Assembly (NCBI GenBank): GCA_003254885.1
Contig: QANT01008592.1
Span: 71,933 to 135,932 of the forward strand
Reading direction: 5' to 3'
DNA length: 64,000 nt
DNA from: Purshia tridentata
Taxonomy: Eukaryota > Streptophyta > Magnoliopsida > Rosales > Rosaceae
The translations under genes and the position numbers were made by a program. Each line of letters starts with the position of its first letter. Position 1 is the first letter of the stretch. Shown here piece by piece: positions 62,501 through 64,000 of this stretch. The notes below the pieces were generated by a model. The model had not been told where the DNA came from. It saw only the letters and a program-made list of their open reading frames with translations, and did no database searches.

Positions 62501-64000
62501 TTGTTTGAAATACACTGAAATGAAGCAAAAACAATCATGGACCACTCTTACCTCAGTTGGTAGTAGTACAACAGGATGAGAATCTGAACCAGATCCCACA
62601 TCAAGAACAATTGCTGTAAACTCACTCCCTCCTTCAAGAAATATTTCAACAAGGACTTTGCAATCAATTCCCTATTAAACATAAAAAGAGCACAAAATCA
62701 TGAGGAACAGATTTCTACCCTAACGTTTGTAGCCGCATTTTAAAAAAATTAATTTCAGGATATTGAACCTTCCTTATCCAGCAAAATTCATCTTCAAACC
62801 CACATGGTCCAAGTTCATGCACAGATTTAAAATTTTCTTGAAACATATGGAATTTAAGAGTCTATTAAACAATTACAAGAAAAGAAATAAAGAAAGAAAG
62901 AAAGAAAACTACCTCTGTAATAATTGAATTAGCCTTATGAAGAGAATCAGCCAGGCCGTATGCAACTGTAACTCCAATGCTTGATCCTGCTCGTGCTGGT
63001 TTTACCTGGAACAAAATAATAAACATGTTATATATATCATAAACAGATCTCATATAAAAAATTAAAAAACACACTCTGTGTTTGTTTTCATTACAACACT
63101 AAATATGAGCCTTACCACAACTTTCCCTGAGTTAGGGTCCAGTTGATTTCTTGCAAACCATTTTGACAGTGCAGATTCATCTGCTTCACTTCCCTATAGG
63201 TCATTAGAGTCAGAGACTAAAGGAACAAATACATCAATGCCAAAATAAACAAAATTGCAAAAGACCATTGGACTTGCTTTATCCTCAATAACAAACCTCA
63301 GATACCCCACAATAGGTGAAACAAACAAACATCAAAAGTTCAACTAATGATGTAATAATGCGCAGACACAAGTCAGGCAACCTAGTGAAGTCTAGTGATA
63401 GTACCTGTACTAAACAACTTGGTACTGTTATGAATCCTTGTCTGCTGAGCTCCAACGAGGCATTGTACTGCCAATAACGCAAGCACAAAGAATTATTGTC
63501 ATTTTCTTTTCTTTTTCTTCATTGTAATATATATACATATATATATATATTTAATTAAAGAAATTGTCAATTTGTCATCTCGTACCTTGTCGAATGCTTG
63601 ACGACACTCACTTGATCCTGTGCCAACAAATGGAATGTTGTGCTTTTCCAATAGTTCCTGAAACATCATATGTTTAAATGTTACATTCCAAAGAAAGGAA
63701 AAATAAAAAGTAAAGCCATCAGTATGTGTGTGGCTGTATTAATGGAAGTAAAAGTTTACACCACACTACACCTGAATGCCACCATCTTCACCAAATTGAC
63801 CATGTATGACTGGGAACACTATGTCCACAGCGGCAGTGAGGTGTTCTGCAAAGTCAGACAAAGATTCGAAACCTTGTGCAAGGCTGCAGAAAGAGAGATT
63901 TAGCCTACTCAACATATTTGCTTACAAAGAGACACTAAATTCTGAAGTTTAAAAGCACTAACTTGCCTTTCAAGTTTAAAATCAAAATCCGCGGGAGTGT
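56514..64000 (-). CDS. Double-unit D-alanine--D-alanine ligase family protein, 5' end outside window
   Basis: ATP-grasp enzyme family that joins two D-alanines for peptidoglycan; in plants linked to plastids. Twenty-two exons read on the minus strand, from a partial one at 64000-63967 through 63883-63772, 63657-63586 and onward to 56594-56514, join in frame to 819 residues; the true N-terminus is missing. Two ligase units are fused. Unit 1 has HGQFGEDGGIQ, VKPARAGSSIGV and RDFARID, but SDIN where ligases have EVN. Unit 2 starts in the exon 61722-61468 (FGGDTSERQVSLMSG) and has HGGIGEDGTLQ, GPGVMASKICMDK, VKPARDGCSTGV, FSRIDAF and EVNTVPGMTPST, close to bacterial Ddl. This matches Arabidopsis At3g08840, also a fused pair. 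The first in-window intron uses a GC donor. Confidence 0.9.
59292..59389 (-). repeat. 25-bp exon fragment copied into the neighbouring intron
   Basis: The 25 bases at 59292-59316, inside the exon 59326-59258 that encodes the GEDGTLQS core of ligase unit 2, recur exactly at 59365-59389 in the upstream intron. The offset is 73 bp. Confidence 0.9.
59700..59875. repeat. CT/GT-rich low-complexity tract in ligase intron
   Basis: Interleaved CTCTGT and TCTC repeats of about 175 nt within the intron 59327-59969 of the ligase gene. The open frames through it, on both strands, are low-complexity artefacts. Confidence 0.9.

Overview
This is nuclear DNA from a flowering plant. It is AT-rich, with spliced genes that have GT-AG introns and families specific to land plants: group I WRKY, DYW-type PPR, SCAR, CASP-like and PLAC8/DUF2985. 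Protein similarity and the intron layout point to a eudicot, probably a woody rosid of the Rosaceae (Prunus-like) type. That family-level guess is inference, since I could run no search. Gene models were built by reading splice sites and checking that exon phases add up.

Layout. 1-4.7 kb: non-coding, with a 134-bp tandem duplication carrying G-boxes and a G-quadruplex motif. 4.77-5.76 kb (+): CASP-like protein, CASPL4 type. 6.36-8.40 kb (-): group I WRKY factor of the WRKY33/25/26 type, with a W-box cluster upstream. 9.27-9.51 kb: fold-back MITE-like repeat. 9.68 kb (+): tRNA-Gln(UUG). 10.26-13.83 kb (-): F-box/LRR protein FBL3 (RAE1-like). 14.0-18.5 kb: no gene seen. 18.50-21.81 kb (-): ferroportin/IREG metal exporter. 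25.02-25.88 kb (-): small Sel1/HCP-like protein. 26.70-28.76 kb (-): intronless DYW PPR protein, like At3g08820. 29.58-36.15 kb (-): SCAR2-type SCAR/WAVE protein. 36.2-42.2 kb: gene desert. 42.16-43.36 kb (+): short-chain dehydrogenase/reductase. 46.23-46.91 kb (+): plant protein of unknown function. 47.6-56.2 kb: three young tandem duplications and a MITE around a WUN1/SAG20-like gene (51.84 kb, +) and a convergent PLAC8/DUF2985 membrane protein (53.28-54.85 kb, -). 56.51 kb to the window end (-): a D-Ala-D-Ala ligase-family gene with two fused ligase units, its 5' end lying outside the window.

The genes do not form a pathway; this is ordinary euchromatin with independent housekeeping, stress and regulatory genes. 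Several are stress-linked (WRKY33 type, WUN1-like, RAE1-type FBL3, ferroportin). From memory, PPR plus Ddl (At3g08820, At3g08840) and PLAC8 plus SAG20 (At3g10980, At3g10985) are also close neighbours in Arabidopsis, which suggests conserved microsynteny. The most noteworthy items are the double-unit Ddl gene with a GC-AG intron, the duplicated core promoter of the WUN1-like gene (with duplicated splice donors), and the repeated occurrence of 130-250 bp tandem duplications in intergenic DNA. I found no convincing previously unknown multi-gene system.
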